Origin: CAZKVJ01 sp964556225
GTDB taxonomy: Bacteria; Actinomycetota; Acidimicrobiia; Acidimicrobiales; Ilumatobacteraceae
Assembly: GCA_964556225.1 (NCBI GenBank)
Contig: CAZKVJ010000005.1
Location: 149,305-213,304 of the forward strand
DNA: 64,000 nucleotides
Direction: 5' to 3'
Every line of letters begins with the position of its first letter. Within the stretch, counting starts at the first letter, position 1. Shown here piece by piece: positions 16,819-25,507 of this stretch. The position numbers and the translations under genes were made by a program. The notes beneath the pieces are model-generated. The model was not told the DNA's origin and did not search any database. It saw only the letters and a program-made list of their open reading frames with translations.

Positions 16819-18293
16819 TCCCTGCGCTGGCCCTCGGGGCCGGGCTGCTCGTGGCGCTCTCGTTGCCGCCGTGGGGCTGGTGGCCGCTCTCGTTCATCGG
16901 CGTGGCGCTGTTCGCCGGCGCACTCGATGCCCGCGGTGGCGCAGCGTCGGCGAGGCGACGGTTCCTCTACGGGCTCCTGTTCGGCATCGGCTGGCTGGCA
17001 CCGGCGATGGCCTGGATGTGGTTCCTGTCGGCGCCCGGCTACGTGGCGGCCACGCTCGTGTTCGCGTCACTCCACGGCTTGGCCGAGGTCGTCGCCCCGG
17101 CGACCGGCCGGTGGCGGGTGATCGGGCGGCCCGCCGCACACACCCTCGTCGAGGCGCTGCGATTCAGCTTCCCGTTCGGCGGCGTCCCGCTGGCCAGCCT
17201 GGCCATCGCCCAGGCCGCCGGCCCGCTGGCCCCGATCGTGCGGGTCGGCGGTGCCATCCTCCTCACCTGGGTGGTGTTCCAGATCGGGTTCTCGCTCGGC
17301 ACCCGGGTCAGCGCGTCGCGGTCGCTTCGCCGGCCGTCGCTCGACCTGACCCCGCTGTGGGGGCTGGCCGGCGCCGGCGCGGTGCTGCTGCTGGCGTTCG
17401 TCGCCCCTCAGGGCCACGGAACGGGCCAGGTGCTGCGCATCGCCGCGGTCCAAGGCGGTGGCCCCCAGGGCACCCACGCCATCGACACCGACGCTCGTGA
17501 GGTCGTCGAGCGGCACCTGGCCGCCACGCGGGCCATCCCCGCCTCCGAGGACCTCGACCTGGTGGTGTGGCCCGAGAACGTGATCGACGTCGTCTCGTTC
17601 GCCACCAGCCAGGAGCTGGGCGAGGTGACCGAGCAGGCCGAGCGGCTGGGGGTCCCGGTGCTCGTCGGCATCACCGAGGACGCCGGCGACTCCTTCGTCA
17701 ACGCCCAGGTCGTGGTCCTGCCGAGCGGTGAGGTGTCGAGCCGGTACGAGAAAGTGCGCCGGGTGCCCTTCGGCGAGTACATGCCGCTGCGGGGCCTGCT
17801 GGCGGCGATCGGCGCACCGGTCGACCGGGTGCCCCGTGACGCGCGACCGGGGACCGGCCCGGCCGTGCTCGAGACCCCCGCCGGGACGATGGCGGTGGTG
17901 ATCTCGTGGGAGGTCTTCTTCGGCGGGCGGGTCCGTGAGGGCGTCACCGAGGGCGGCGGCGTGGTCCTGAACCCGACCAACGGCTCGAGCTACACCGGCA
18001 CGATCCTGCAGACCCAGCAAGTGGCGTCGTCCCGGCTGCGCGCCCTGGAGAGCGGGCGGTGGGTGGTCCAGGTCTCCCCCACCGGGTTCAGCGCGTTCGT
18101 GTCGCCGGGCGCCGACGTCGTCGACCGCACCGCCGTCAGCGAGCAGGCGGTCATCGTCCACGACGTCGAGGTGCACTCCGGGCTGACCTGGTACCACCGC
18201 ATCGACGACGCCCCGGTCATCGTGGCGGCGTTCGCCACGCTGGTCGTCACGATCGTCGCGACCCGCCGGGCGGCGTCTCGATCATCAGGGTGA
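16815..18293 (+). CDS. lnt: Apolipoprotein N-acyltransferase-like protein with Ser at the nucleophile position
   Basis: Lnt N-acylates the lipobox cysteine of lipoproteins. The 492-residue protein has an N-terminal multi-span membrane region (about 1-200) and a C-terminal nitrilase-type domain. The latter has the first catalytic Glu in VVWPENVID and the Lys/Glu region YEKVRRVPFGEYMP. At the position of the nucleophilic Cys the sequence is VVISWEVFF, so Ser364 replaces Cys. The codon is TCG and the frame is open around it. The GTG start at 16815 overlaps the sortase stop. Activity is therefore uncertain: it may be inactive, serine-dependent or repurposed. The 3' end overlaps dtd by 47 bp. Confidence 0.85.
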   Translation: MIPALALGAGLLVALSLPPWGWWPLSFIGVALFAGALDARGGAASARRRFLYGLLFGIGWLAPAMAWMWFLSAPGYVAATLVFASLHGLAEVVAPATGRWRVIGRPAAHTLVEALRFSFPFGGVPLASLAIAQAAGPLAPIVRVGGAILLTWVVFQIGFSLGTRVSASRSLRRPSLDLTPLWGLAGAGAVLLLAFVAPQGHGTGQVLRIAAVQGGGPQGTHAIDTDAREVVERHLAATRAIPASEDLDLVVWPENVIDVVSFATSQELGEVTEQAERLGVPVLVGITEDAGDSFVNAQVVVLPSGEVSSRYEKVRRVPFGEYMPLRGLLAAIGAPVDRVPRDARPGTGPAVLETPAGTMAVVISWEVFFGGRVREGVTEGGGVVLNPTNGSSYTGTILQTQQVASSRLRALESGRWVVQVSPTGFSAFVSPGADVVDRTAVSEQAVIVHDVEVHSGLTWYHRIDDAPVIVAAFATLVVTIVATRRAASRSSG

Positions 18294-18720
18294 CCGGCCC
18301 GTCGTTCACGAGCGCGACTCGCATGGCCGCCCGGAAGCGCCCCGTGGCCACGGTCGCACCCAGCCGCCTGAGCTCGTCGACCACCGCGTGGACCAGCGGC
18401 TCGGCCTGCTCCGGTCTCGCTGCGCGCGACCAGCCCGGTCGGCGTCCTCTGGTCGCATCGCCGTAGAGCGTGAACTGGCTCACCACCAGCACCGCGCCCG
18501 TCGTGTCGGCGACGGCCCGGTTCATCACCCCGGCGTCGTCGTCGAACACCCGCAGGTTCCACAGCTTGCCGGCCAGCCAGCGAGCCTCGGCCTCGGTGTC
18601 GTCGTGGGTGACGCCGATCAGGGCCAACAGCCCGGGACCGATCCGCCCGACCACGTCGGACCGCTCGCCGTCGACCACCTCGACCGACGCCTCCGTGACC
18701 CGCTGGACGAGCGCTCGCAC
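18247..18720 (-). CDS. dtd: D-aminoacyl-tRNA deacylase
   Basis: Dtd hydrolyses D-amino acids (and glycine from tRNA-Ala) off mischarged tRNA in the cytosol. The 157-residue product has both active-site motifs: SQFTLYGD (81-88) and the Gly-cisPro loop NDGPVT (139-144). Length is typical. The start is GTG. Its 3' end lies inside the end of the convergent lnt gene. Confidence 0.95.
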   Translation of the reverse strand: MRALVQRVTEASVEVVDGERSDVVGRIGPGLLALIGVTHDDTEAEARWLAGKLWNLRVFDDDAGVMNRAVADTTGAVLVVSQFTLYGDATRGRRPGWSRAARPEQAEPLVHAVVDELRRLGATVATGRFRAAMRVALVNDGPVTLMIETPPGGSRRS

Positions 18721-18761
18721 GGGCCGATGATGCCCGATCCGCGAGCGCGAGACTGCACGGC

Positions 18762-19586
18762 GTGCACGACGTGGTGGTGCTGAGCGCCGAGGGGGTGCGG
18801 GCCGAGGTCGTGCCCTCCTGCGGCGGCCGGCTCGGCGCGCTGACGATCGCCGGACTCGACGTGCTGGTCACCGGGACGCCGGGTGACGACCCGCTGCAAT
18901 GGGGCTGCTACCCGATGGTCCCCTGGGCCGGGCGGGTGCGACGCGGCAGGTTCCGCTTCGCCGGCGTCGACCACGAGCTGGAACCCAACCTCCCACCCCA
19001 TGCCATCCACGGCACCGGGTTCCGGCGCGCCTGGGACGTCGTGACAGCCTCACCCGGACGGGTCGACATGGTCACCGACCTCGGTCCCGGCTGGCCGCTC
19101 GGCGGGACAGCCACGAGTCGCATCGAGCTCACGGCCCAGGGTCTGCGGTGGGAGCTGGCGGTGGTCGCCGACCGGCGACCGATGCCCGCCCAGGTCGGGT
19201 GGCATCCCTGGTTCGTCAAGCCGGCGGCAGCCGATCTGCGCTTCGCCCGGATGCTCGTGCGCGACGACGACGGGATCCCGACCGGTGAGACGATCCCGCC
19301 CCCGCCGGGGCCGTGGGACGACTGCTTCGAGGAGCCACTGGCACCGCTGCGCCTCCGCTACGGCGCTGCGAGCACCGCCCTCGACGTGGAGGTGAGCTCC
19401 GACTGCTCCTGCTGGGTGGTCTACGACCAGCCCCACCATGCCACCTGTGTCGAGCCGCAGTCAGGTCCTCCGGACGGGCTCACGATCCGTCCGGACGTGC
19501 TGGCTGCCGGGGACCGCCTGGCGCGCTGGATGCAGATCACCTGGCACCGGGACGCCGGCACCGCTCCCTCGCCTACCGTCCGGTAG
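18762..19586 (+). CDS. Aldose 1-epimerase (galactose mutarotase)-like protein
   Basis: Predicted to interconvert alpha- and beta-anomers of a hexose. The 274-residue GTG-started product has the supersandwich-fold hallmarks: MVPWAGRVRRGRFRFAG, HAIHGTGFRRAW, GWHPWF and a C-terminal CVEPQSGPP with the catalytic glutamate. The two conserved histidines of the family (His in IHG and in GWHPW) are present. Substrate is unknown. The alpha-galactosidase/galT pair at 3-6 kb makes galactose plausible, but it is not adjacent. Confidence 0.85.
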   Translation: MHDVVVLSAEGVRAEVVPSCGGRLGALTIAGLDVLVTGTPGDDPLQWGCYPMVPWAGRVRRGRFRFAGVDHELEPNLPPHAIHGTGFRRAWDVVTASPGRVDMVTDLGPGWPLGGTATSRIELTAQGLRWELAVVADRRPMPAQVGWHPWFVKPAAADLRFARMLVRDDDGIPTGETIPPPPGPWDDCFEEPLAPLRLRYGAASTALDVEVSSDCSCWVVYDQPHHATCVEPQSGPPDGLTIRPDVLAAGDRLARWMQITWHRDAGTAPSPTVR

Positions 19587-19597
19587 CGGGCCGCCGA

Positions 19598-19603
19598 TAG
19601 GCT
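19598..19603 (+). promoter_or_regulatory. Putative -10 of the GT4 gene (TAGGCT)
   Basis: TAGGCT ends 8 nt before the ATG at 19612. It heads the GT4-methyltransferase-toroid operon. Confidence 0.45.
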
Positions 19604-19611
19604 GATCAGCC

Positions 19612-20904
19612 ATGCGTCCCGCCGTGGACCCTGACGCGCCGCTGCACATCGCCTACCTGACCTACCGGGGAAAGCCGCACGTGGGCGGGCAGGGCGTGTA
19701 CACCCGCCACCTCACCAAGGCCCTCGTGGACCTCGGCCACCAGGTCGAGGTCCTGGCCGGCCAGCCGTACCCCGTGCTCGACGAGCGGGTCCCGATGACG
19801 AAGCTGGCGAGCCTCGACATCTTCAACGACCACTACCCCGGACGGCTGCCCGCCTACTGGGAGCACAAGAGCTGGGCCGACGTGGTCGAGACCGCCCAGT
19901 TCCTGACCGGGACGTTCAGCGAACCGCTGTCGTTCAGCGTCCGGGCGTACCAGGAGCTGAAGCGACGGACGGGGGAGTTCGACCTGATCCACGACAACCA
20001 GTGCCTCGGCTACGGGATGCTGGCGCTGGAGAAGCTGATCCCCACGATCGTCACCCTGCACCACCCCATCACGAAAGACCGTGAGCTCGAGATCAGCCAC
20101 GCGCCGAACTGGCGCAAGCGGATGTCGGTCAGCCGCTGGTACTCGTTCGTGAAGATGCAGGGCCGCGTCGCCAGCCGGATGCCGCGCATCGTGGTGGTGA
20201 GCGAGAACTCCATCAAGGACATCCACGCCGACATGGGCGTCTCCTACGACCGGATGCGCCTGGTCCCCGTGGGGGTCGACCCGGATCTGTTCCGCCCACT
20301 GCCGGGCGTCGCCCGCACCCCCGGCCGGCTCATCACCACGGCGTCCGCCGACGTGGCGCTGAAGGGCCTGTCGTACCTGCTCGAGGCCGTCGCCAAGCTC
20401 CGCACCGAGCGCGACGTCACGCTCACCATCATCGGCAAGCCCAAGCCGGGCAAGTCCGCCGACCTCATCGACCAGCTCGGCCTGCGCGACCAAATCGAGT
20501 TCGTGTCCGGCGTGCCCGACGAGCGCATCGTCGAGCTCTACGCCGAGGCCGAGCTGGCGGTGGTCCCCAGCCTCTACGAGGGGTTCAGCCTGCCGGCCAT
20601 CGAGGCGATGAGCACCGGCATCTGCCTCGTCGCCACCGACGGCGGCGCGCTGCCCGAGGTCACCGGACGCGACGGTGAGACGGTGCTGTCCTGCCCGGCC
20701 GGCGACGCCGATGCGCTCGCCACCGCGATCCAGCGGGGGCTTGACCATCCCGAGCTGCGCGACCGGATCGGCGCGGCGGGGCGCCAGCGCGTCGTCGAGC
20801 GGTGGAGCTGGCGGCACTGCGCGCAGCAGACGGTCGACCAGTACCGCGAGGTGCTGGCGATGCCACAGAACGTGGAGAAGCTGCGCCGGAACGGTCGGCT
20901 CTGA
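19612..20904 (+). CDS. Glycosyltransferase family 4 protein
   Basis: Retaining GT-B glycosyltransferase that uses a nucleotide-activated sugar; the acceptor is unknown. The 430-residue protein has an N-terminal acceptor domain with the glycine-rich loop GGQGVYTRHL (about 25-34). The C-terminal donor domain carries VPVGVDPDLF, then the EX7E-type region PSLYEGFSLPAIEAMSTG. No signal peptide, so it is cytosolic or peripheral. It heads an operon with a methyltransferase (10 nt downstream) and an alpha/alpha-toroid protein, which suggests assembly or modification of a surface glycan or glycolipid. Confidence 0.9.
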   Translation: MRPAVDPDAPLHIAYLTYRGKPHVGGQGVYTRHLTKALVDLGHQVEVLAGQPYPVLDERVPMTKLASLDIFNDHYPGRLPAYWEHKSWADVVETAQFLTGTFSEPLSFSVRAYQELKRRTGEFDLIHDNQCLGYGMLALEKLIPTIVTLHHPITKDRELEISHAPNWRKRMSVSRWYSFVKMQGRVASRMPRIVVVSENSIKDIHADMGVSYDRMRLVPVGVDPDLFRPLPGVARTPGRLITTASADVALKGLSYLLEAVAKLRTERDVTLTIIGKPKPGKSADLIDQLGLRDQIEFVSGVPDERIVELYAEAELAVVPSLYEGFSLPAIEAMSTGICLVATDGGALPEVTGRDGETVLSCPAGDADALATAIQRGLDHPELRDRIGAAGRQRVVERWSWRHCAQQTVDQYREVLAMPQNVEKLRRNGRL

Positions 20905-20914
20905 GGATCGACCC

Positions 20915-21682
20915 GTGCTGACCGTCCGCTTCGACCGGCTGGGGCTCGTGCCCGGCGACCTGTTCCTCGACGCCGGGGCCGGCTTCGGCCGTCACGCCTT
21001 CGAGGCGGCGCGGCGAGGCGCCCGGGTCGTCGCGCTCGACTACGCCGCCGACGAGGTCGACGGGACGCGAGCCACCTTCGGCGGCATGGTCGACGCAGGC
21101 GAGATCCCCCTCAGCCGCTACGTCGGCGTGCTCCGGGGTGACGCCACCCGGCTCCCCTTCCCCGAGGCCACGTTCGACCGCGTGGTCACCAGCGAGGTGC
21201 TCGAGCACATCCAAGACGACGTGACCGCGCTCTCCGAGCTGGTCCGGGTGCTCCGACCCGGCGGGACCCTGGCCGTCACGGTTCCCACCTGGTGGCCCGA
21301 GAAGGTCAACTGGATGCTGTCCGACGACTACCACGCGCCGGCGGTCACCGGCGGGCACGTGCGGATCTACTCGGAGACCGAGCTGCGGGCGAAGCTCCGA
21401 GCCGCCGGGCTCGACCTGGTCGGGAGCCACCACGCGCACGCCCTGCACACGCCGTACTGGTGGCTGCGCTGCGCCGTCGGGCCGCGCAACGACGACCACC
21501 CCGCCGTGCGGACGTACCGGCGGTTCCTCGAGTGGGACATCGTCCGCCAACCGCGCAGCACCAAGGTCGCCGAGCGGGTCCTGTCCCCGATGCTCGGCAA
21601 GAGCCTGGTGCTGTACGGCCACAAGCCGGGCACCCACCGCGGCCGCGTGCGCGCTCGCGCCACGCTCGGGAGCGCCGGGTGA
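20915..21682 (+). CDS. Class I SAM-dependent methyltransferase (glycan cluster)
   Basis: A 255-residue methyltransferase whose SAM motif I is LFLDAGAGFGRHAFEAA (about 14-30), with VVALDYA (motif II) and the post-I/III region RVVTSEVLEHI and LRPGGTLAVTVP. The start is GTG at 20915 with GAGG 8 nt upstream. It is GTGA-coupled to the next gene. The substrate is unknown; the neighbours make a sugar or glycolipid acceptor likely. Confidence 0.88.
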   Translation: MLTVRFDRLGLVPGDLFLDAGAGFGRHAFEAARRGARVVALDYAADEVDGTRATFGGMVDAGEIPLSRYVGVLRGDATRLPFPEATFDRVVTSEVLEHIQDDVTALSELVRVLRPGGTLAVTVPTWWPEKVNWMLSDDYHAPAVTGGHVRIYSETELRAKLRAAGLDLVGSHHAHALHTPYWWLRCAVGPRNDDHPAVRTYRRFLEWDIVRQPRSTKVAERVLSPMLGKSLVLYGHKPGTHRGRVRARATLGSAG

Positions 21683-22704
21683 GCCGGCTCCCGGACCTGC
21701 CCGGGGTCCTCAGCGCCGAGGAGGTGGCGACGACGGCCGAGTCCATCACCGCCCTGCAGCTGGCCAACGGGATGATCCCGTGGTTCGAGGGCGGGCACTG
21801 CGATCCGTGGAACCACGTCGAGACCGCCATGGCGCTCGACGTGGCCGGCCGCCACCAGGAAGCCGAGCGGGCCTACGAGTGGCTGGTGGCGACCCAGCGA
21901 CCCGACGGCGCGTGGCACAACTACTACCGCTCGGACGGCAGCGTCGAGGACGCCAAGCTCGACACGAACGTGTGCGCCTACGTGGCCGCCGGCGTGTGGC
22001 ACCACTGGCTGTGCACGTGGGACCGGGCGTTCGTCGACCACCTCTGGCCGACGGTGGAGCGGGCCCTCGACTGGGTGCTCACCCTCCAGCAGCGCGACGG
22101 GACGATCCTCTGGGCGCGCGAGGAGGAGTCGTGCCCCTGGGACTACGCGCTGCTCACCGGCTCGTGCTCCATCTGGCACGCCCTGGAGTGCGGGGTGCGC
22201 CTGGCCGACCTCATCAACGAGCCGAGAGCCCACTGGGCGCTGGCAGCACACGACCTGCGCACCGCCATCGTCGAGCAGCCCGAGGCCTTCGAGCCGAAGG
22301 TGCGCTGGGCGATGGACTGGTACTACCCCGTGCTCACCGGCGCCCTTCGGGGCGAGGGTGCCAAGGCCCGCCTGGCCGAGAGCTGGGACCTGTTCGTCCT
22401 CGACGGGCGGGGCGTGCGCTGCGTCAACGACGAGCCGTGGGTGACGGCGGCGGAGACCGCCGAGTGCTCGCTCGCTCACGCCGCGATCGGCGACCTGGAC
22501 ACGGCGATCGACCTACTGCGCTGGACCCGAGCCCACCGCTGCGACGACGGCGCCTACACCACGGGCCTGGTGTACCCCGAGCAGACCACGTTCCCGGCCG
22601 CCGAGCGCACCGCCTACACCAGCGCCGCCGTCATCCTCGCCGCCGACGCCATCGACCGGGCCTCCAACGCCTCGGCGCTGTTCCTCCACACCGAACCCGA
22701 CTGA
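21679..22704 (+). CDS. Alpha/alpha-toroid (prenyltransferase/squalene-cyclase-like or six-hairpin) protein
   Basis: A 341-residue soluble protein built of repeated helical hairpins. It has WFEGGHCDPWNHVETAMAL, QRPDGAWHNYY and further QQRDGTILW-type repeats, as in the toroidal prenyltransferase and glycoside-hydrolase superfamilies. The DxDD motif of squalene cyclases is not seen. The conserved acidic/aromatic residues fit sugar handling as well as isoprenoid handling, so no reaction is assigned. GTG at 21679 overlaps the methyltransferase stop. Two hairpins follow the stop. Confidence 0.7.
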   Translation: MSRLPDLPGVLSAEEVATTAESITALQLANGMIPWFEGGHCDPWNHVETAMALDVAGRHQEAERAYEWLVATQRPDGAWHNYYRSDGSVEDAKLDTNVCAYVAAGVWHHWLCTWDRAFVDHLWPTVERALDWVLTLQQRDGTILWAREEESCPWDYALLTGSCSIWHALECGVRLADLINEPRAHWALAAHDLRTAIVEQPEAFEPKVRWAMDWYYPVLTGALRGEGAKARLAESWDLFVLDGRGVRCVNDEPWVTAAETAECSLAHAAIGDLDTAIDLLRWTRAHRCDDGAYTTGLVYPEQTTFPAAERTAYTSAAVILAADAIDRASNASALFLHTEPD

Positions 22705-22715
22705 ACGTCGGGTTC
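22693..22715. terminator. Hairpin spanning the toroid-gene stop codon
   Basis: GAACCCGA (22693-22700) pairs with TCGGGTTC (22708-22715) around a 7-nt loop that contains the TGA. Together with the next stem it separates two convergent genes. Confidence 0.55.
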
Positions 22716-22727
22716 TATGCGGCGAAG

Positions 22728-22744
22728 CCTGCGCTGAACGCAGG
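22728..22744. terminator. Second hairpin between convergent genes
   Basis: CCTGCG (22728-22733), loop CTGAA, CGCAGG (22739-22744). Probably a bidirectional terminator with the preceding stem. Confidence 0.5.
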
Positions 22745-22763
22745 GATCGACGCCCGAACGCGA

Positions 22764-23402
22764 TCAGACACGGCGCAGGATGCGCAGCGACCCGACGGCT
22801 CGCTCCTCGCTGAATCGGCCACTGCGCAGCGCCGGCAGGTAGATCTCCTCGTACGGGGGGCGCCCTCCGTCGACCGGGTCGGGGAACACGTCGTGGATCG
22901 CCAGGACGCCGCCGACGATGACGTGCGGGGTCCAGCCCTCGTAGTCGGCGCGGGCGGGCTCCACGCCGTGTCCGCCGTCGATGAACACGAACGCCAGCGG
23001 TGTCCGCCACGCCCGGGCGACGAGTTGTGACTGGCCGACCACGGCCACGACCACGTCCTCGAGGCCCGCGTCGTGGATGGTGCGGCGGAACACCGGCAGG
23101 GTGTCCATCTTCCCCGTGGTCGGGTCCACCAGCGAGGGGTCGTGCCACTCCCAGCCGGCCTGGTTCTCCTCCGAGCCGCGGTGGTGGTCGACCGCGAAGA
23201 GCACCGTCTGGCTGACGCGGGCCGCCGCTCCCAGCCAGACCGTCGAGCGCCCGCAGTACGAGCCGACCTCGGCCAGGGCGAGGCCCGGCAGGGCCCGGCC
23301 GGCCTCGACCGCAGCGGCGTACAGGGCGTCGCCCTCGTCGGGGGGCATGAAGCCGGTGGCGGCCAGGGCGTGCGCGCGCAGAGCCGGGTCGATCGGGCTC
23401 AC
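22764..23402 (-). CDS. Class I SAM-dependent methyltransferase (CmcI/Methyltransf_24-like)
   Basis: A 212-residue methyltransferase with ALAEVGSYCGRSTVWLG as SAM motif I. FVFIDGGHGVEPARADYEGW carries the acidic and histidine residues typical of this subgroup, which includes sugar and antibiotic O-methyltransferases. The GTG at 23402 overlaps the stop of the GH1 gene (GTGA), so the two are co-translated. Convergent with the GT4 cluster and probably working on a related carbohydrate; the substrate is unknown. Confidence 0.82.
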   Translation of the reverse strand: MSPIDPALRAHALAATGFMPPDEGDALYAAAVEAGRALPGLALAEVGSYCGRSTVWLGAAARVSQTVLFAVDHHRGSEENQAGWEWHDPSLVDPTTGKMDTLPVFRRTIHDAGLEDVVVAVVGQSQLVARAWRTPLAFVFIDGGHGVEPARADYEGWTPHVIVGGVLAIHDVFPDPVDGGRPPYEEIYLPALRSGRFSEERAVGSLRILRRV

Positions 23403-24595
23403 CACGACGTCGCGTTGGCTCGGGCGACATTGCCCAGCCAGCGGGCACTCGGCTTCAGGTGACGCTCCTGGGTGGCCCGGTCCACCGCGATCAGCCCGAA
23501 GGTAGGCCCGTATCCGAAGGCCCACTCGAAGTTGTCGAGCAGGCTCCAGTACGTGTAGCCGCCGACGTCGATGCCGTCGTCGATGCAGGCGAGCACCCCG
23601 TCGAGCGCCCGTTGCACGTACTCGACCCGCTCGGCGTCGTCGCTGGTGGCGATGCCGTTCTCGGTCACCAGGATCGGGGTGTGGTCGGTCTCCTCCCAGG
23701 CCCGCCGGATGCAGGCCTCGAGCGCCTCGGGCCAGAACTCGTAGCCCATGATCGTCTCCCGCACCCCAGGCTCGTTGCCGAGGGTCCCGGTGGGGCCGAC
23801 CCGCTGACGGGTGTAGGTCTGCACCCCGATGAAGTCGTCGTCGCGGGCGACCTCCAGGAACGGATCCTCGAGACCGCCGAGGTAGTGGGCCACCCGAGCC
23901 CGCGCAGTGGCGAGCTCGTCGTCGGTGTCCCCGACCGCAACCATCTGCTGCATGGCGAGCGTCAACCCGACCGGCGCGGCGACGACCGCCTTCAGCGCGT
24001 CGCGCGCAGTGACGTGGGCGGCCACGAGCACGTCGTTCGCGGCCCGCCGCTCGGCTCGGTCTAGCCGACCGGGCGGGAACACCGCCAGCAGGTAGCCCAT
24101 GGTGGCGACCATGTTCGGTTCGTTGATGGTGCACCACCGCCCGACCTCGTCACCGAGATGGCGTCCCACCCGCTCGGCGAGGCGGGCGAAGCGCTCGGCC
24201 GTGGCCGGCTCGGTCCAGCCGCCCATCGCCGCCACCCAGCGCGGCGACGTGAAGTGGTGGAGGGTCACGACGGGCTCGACACCGTGGTCCCGGCAGCACG
24301 CGACCACCCGCCGATAGTGGTCGAGCGCCGCTGTCGACCATTCCCCCGGCTCCGGCTCGATGCGGCTCCACTCGACGCTGAAGCGGTACGAGTCGAACCC
24401 CAGGTCGGCCAGCAGGGCGATGTCCTCGGGGTACCGGTGGTACTGGTCGCACGCGTCACCGCTGGGCTCGGCGCACGGGGTTCCCGGGGTGTGCTCCCAC
24501 ACCCACCAGTCGTTGTTCCAGTTGCCCCCCTCCACCTGGTGGGCGGCCGTGGCCGTCCCCCAGCTGAAGCCGTCCGGAAACCGTCGCTCGCTCAT
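23399..24595 (-). CDS. Beta-glucosidase-type glycoside hydrolase, family 1
   Basis: Retaining beta-glycosidase. The 398-residue protein starts MSERRFPDGFSWGTATAAHQVEG, the standard GH1 N-terminus. The acid/base is Glu159 (TINEPN) and the nucleophile is Glu312 (VTENG), followed by WSLLDNFEW and the C-terminal RXXKPSARW region. No signal peptide: cytosolic. The length is slightly under the usual 440-450. It is coupled to the downstream methyltransferase, which hints at a role on methylated or surface-derived glycosides rather than simple cellobiose use. Confidence 0.93.
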   Translation of the reverse strand: MSERRFPDGFSWGTATAAHQVEGGNWNNDWWVWEHTPGTPCAEPSGDACDQYHRYPEDIALLADLGFDSYRFSVEWSRIEPEPGEWSTAALDHYRRVVACCRDHGVEPVVTLHHFTSPRWVAAMGGWTEPATAERFARLAERVGRHLGDEVGRWCTINEPNMVATMGYLLAVFPPGRLDRAERRAANDVLVAAHVTARDALKAVVAAPVGLTLAMQQMVAVGDTDDELATARARVAHYLGGLEDPFLEVARDDDFIGVQTYTRQRVGPTGTLGNEPGVRETIMGYEFWPEALEACIRRAWEETDHTPILVTENGIATSDDAERVEYVQRALDGVLACIDDGIDVGGYTYWSLLDNFEWAFGYGPTFGLIAVDRATQERHLKPSARWLGNVARANATSW

Positions 24596-24604
24596 GGAGG
24601 GGAG

Positions 24605-24610
24605 ACCGTA
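24605..24610 (-). promoter_or_regulatory. Putative -10 of the GH1 operon (TACGGT)
   Basis: TACGGT on the minus strand ends 9 nt before the ATG at 24595. The gap sequence is pyrimidine-rich, without a ribosome-binding site. Confidence 0.42.
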
Positions 24611-24652
24611 CCCGCCTGCGGGGGTCCGTGGCACCCGTGCCAACATGGCCGG

Positions 24653-25507
24653 ATGCCGACCGCGTTGGACGACCTGGTCACGTTGCTCGACCTGGAGGCC
24701 ATCGAGGTCAACGTCTTCCGGGGACGGTCGCCGGACGAGAACCGCCAGCGGGTGTTCGGCGGCCAGGTCGCCGGGCAAGCCCTCGTGGCCGCCGGGCGCA
24801 CGATCGACGAGTTCGGCCGGTCGGTGCACTCGCTCCATGCCTACTTCCTGCGGCCGGGCGACCCGACCATCCCGATCCTCTACGAGGTCGACCGGGTGCG
24901 CGACGGGCGCAGCTTCTCCACCCGCCGGGTGATGGCGATCCAGCACGGCGAGGCCATCTTCGTGCTCCACGCCAGCTTCCACGTGCACGAGCCCGGGCTC
25001 GACCACCAGGTGCCCATGCCCGACGGTGTCCCGGACCCCGAGTCGCTGCCGGACTTCAAGACCCGTATGGCGCCGCACCGCGAGCGGCTGGGCGAGATGT
25101 ACGACCGGCCCCGTCCGATCGACCTTCGCTACGTCGACGCCGACCCCATGAGCCGGCGAGGCGTCCCCTCGCCCGGGCAGCGGGTGTGGCTGCGCGCCGA
25201 CGGCCGGCTGCCCGACGACTCCGTGCTGCACACGTGCATCGTCACGTACGCCTCCGACATGACGCTGCTCGACACCAGCCTGCTGCCGTTCGGGCTGGCG
25301 TGGGGTGACCCCGGCGTGCAGATGGCGAGCCTCGACCACGCCATGTGGTTCCACCGTCCCTTCCGAGCCGACGAGTGGCTGCTCTACGACCAGTGGGCCA
25401 TCTCCACCTCGAACGCTCGGGGGCTGGCCGGTGGCTCCATCTTCAACCGGTCCGGCGAGCTGGTGGTCACCGTGGTCCAAGAGGGTCTGGCCCGAGTGCC
25501 GCGATGA
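24653..25507 (+). CDS. tesB: Acyl-CoA thioesterase II (TesB-like, double hotdog)
   Basis: Hydrolyses medium/long-chain acyl-CoA to free fatty acid and CoA in the cytosol. The 284-residue protein has two hotdog repeats: N-terminal FGGQVAGQALVAAGRT and SLHAYFLRPGD, C-terminal MASLDHAMWFHRPFRADEWLLYDQ with the catalytic Asp. Length matches TesB. Coupled by ATGA to a sugar dehydrogenase lipoprotein gene, with no clear functional link. Confidence 0.93.
   Translation: MPTALDDLVTLLDLEAIEVNVFRGRSPDENRQRVFGGQVAGQALVAAGRTIDEFGRSVHSLHAYFLRPGDPTIPILYEVDRVRDGRSFSTRRVMAIQHGEAIFVLHASFHVHEPGLDHQVPMPDGVPDPESLPDFKTRMAPHRERLGEMYDRPRPIDLRYVDADPMSRRGVPSPGQRVWLRADGRLPDDSVLHTCIVTYASDMTLLDTSLLPFGLAWGDPGVQMASLDHAMWFHRPFRADEWLLYDQWAISTSNARGLAGGSIFNRSGELVVTVVQEGLARVPR

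Noticed and set aside
22764..24137. Single large fusion of GH1 and methyltransferase
   Set aside because: The methyltransferase frame continues upstream only as a shadow of GH1; the GTGA overlap marks two separate genes.
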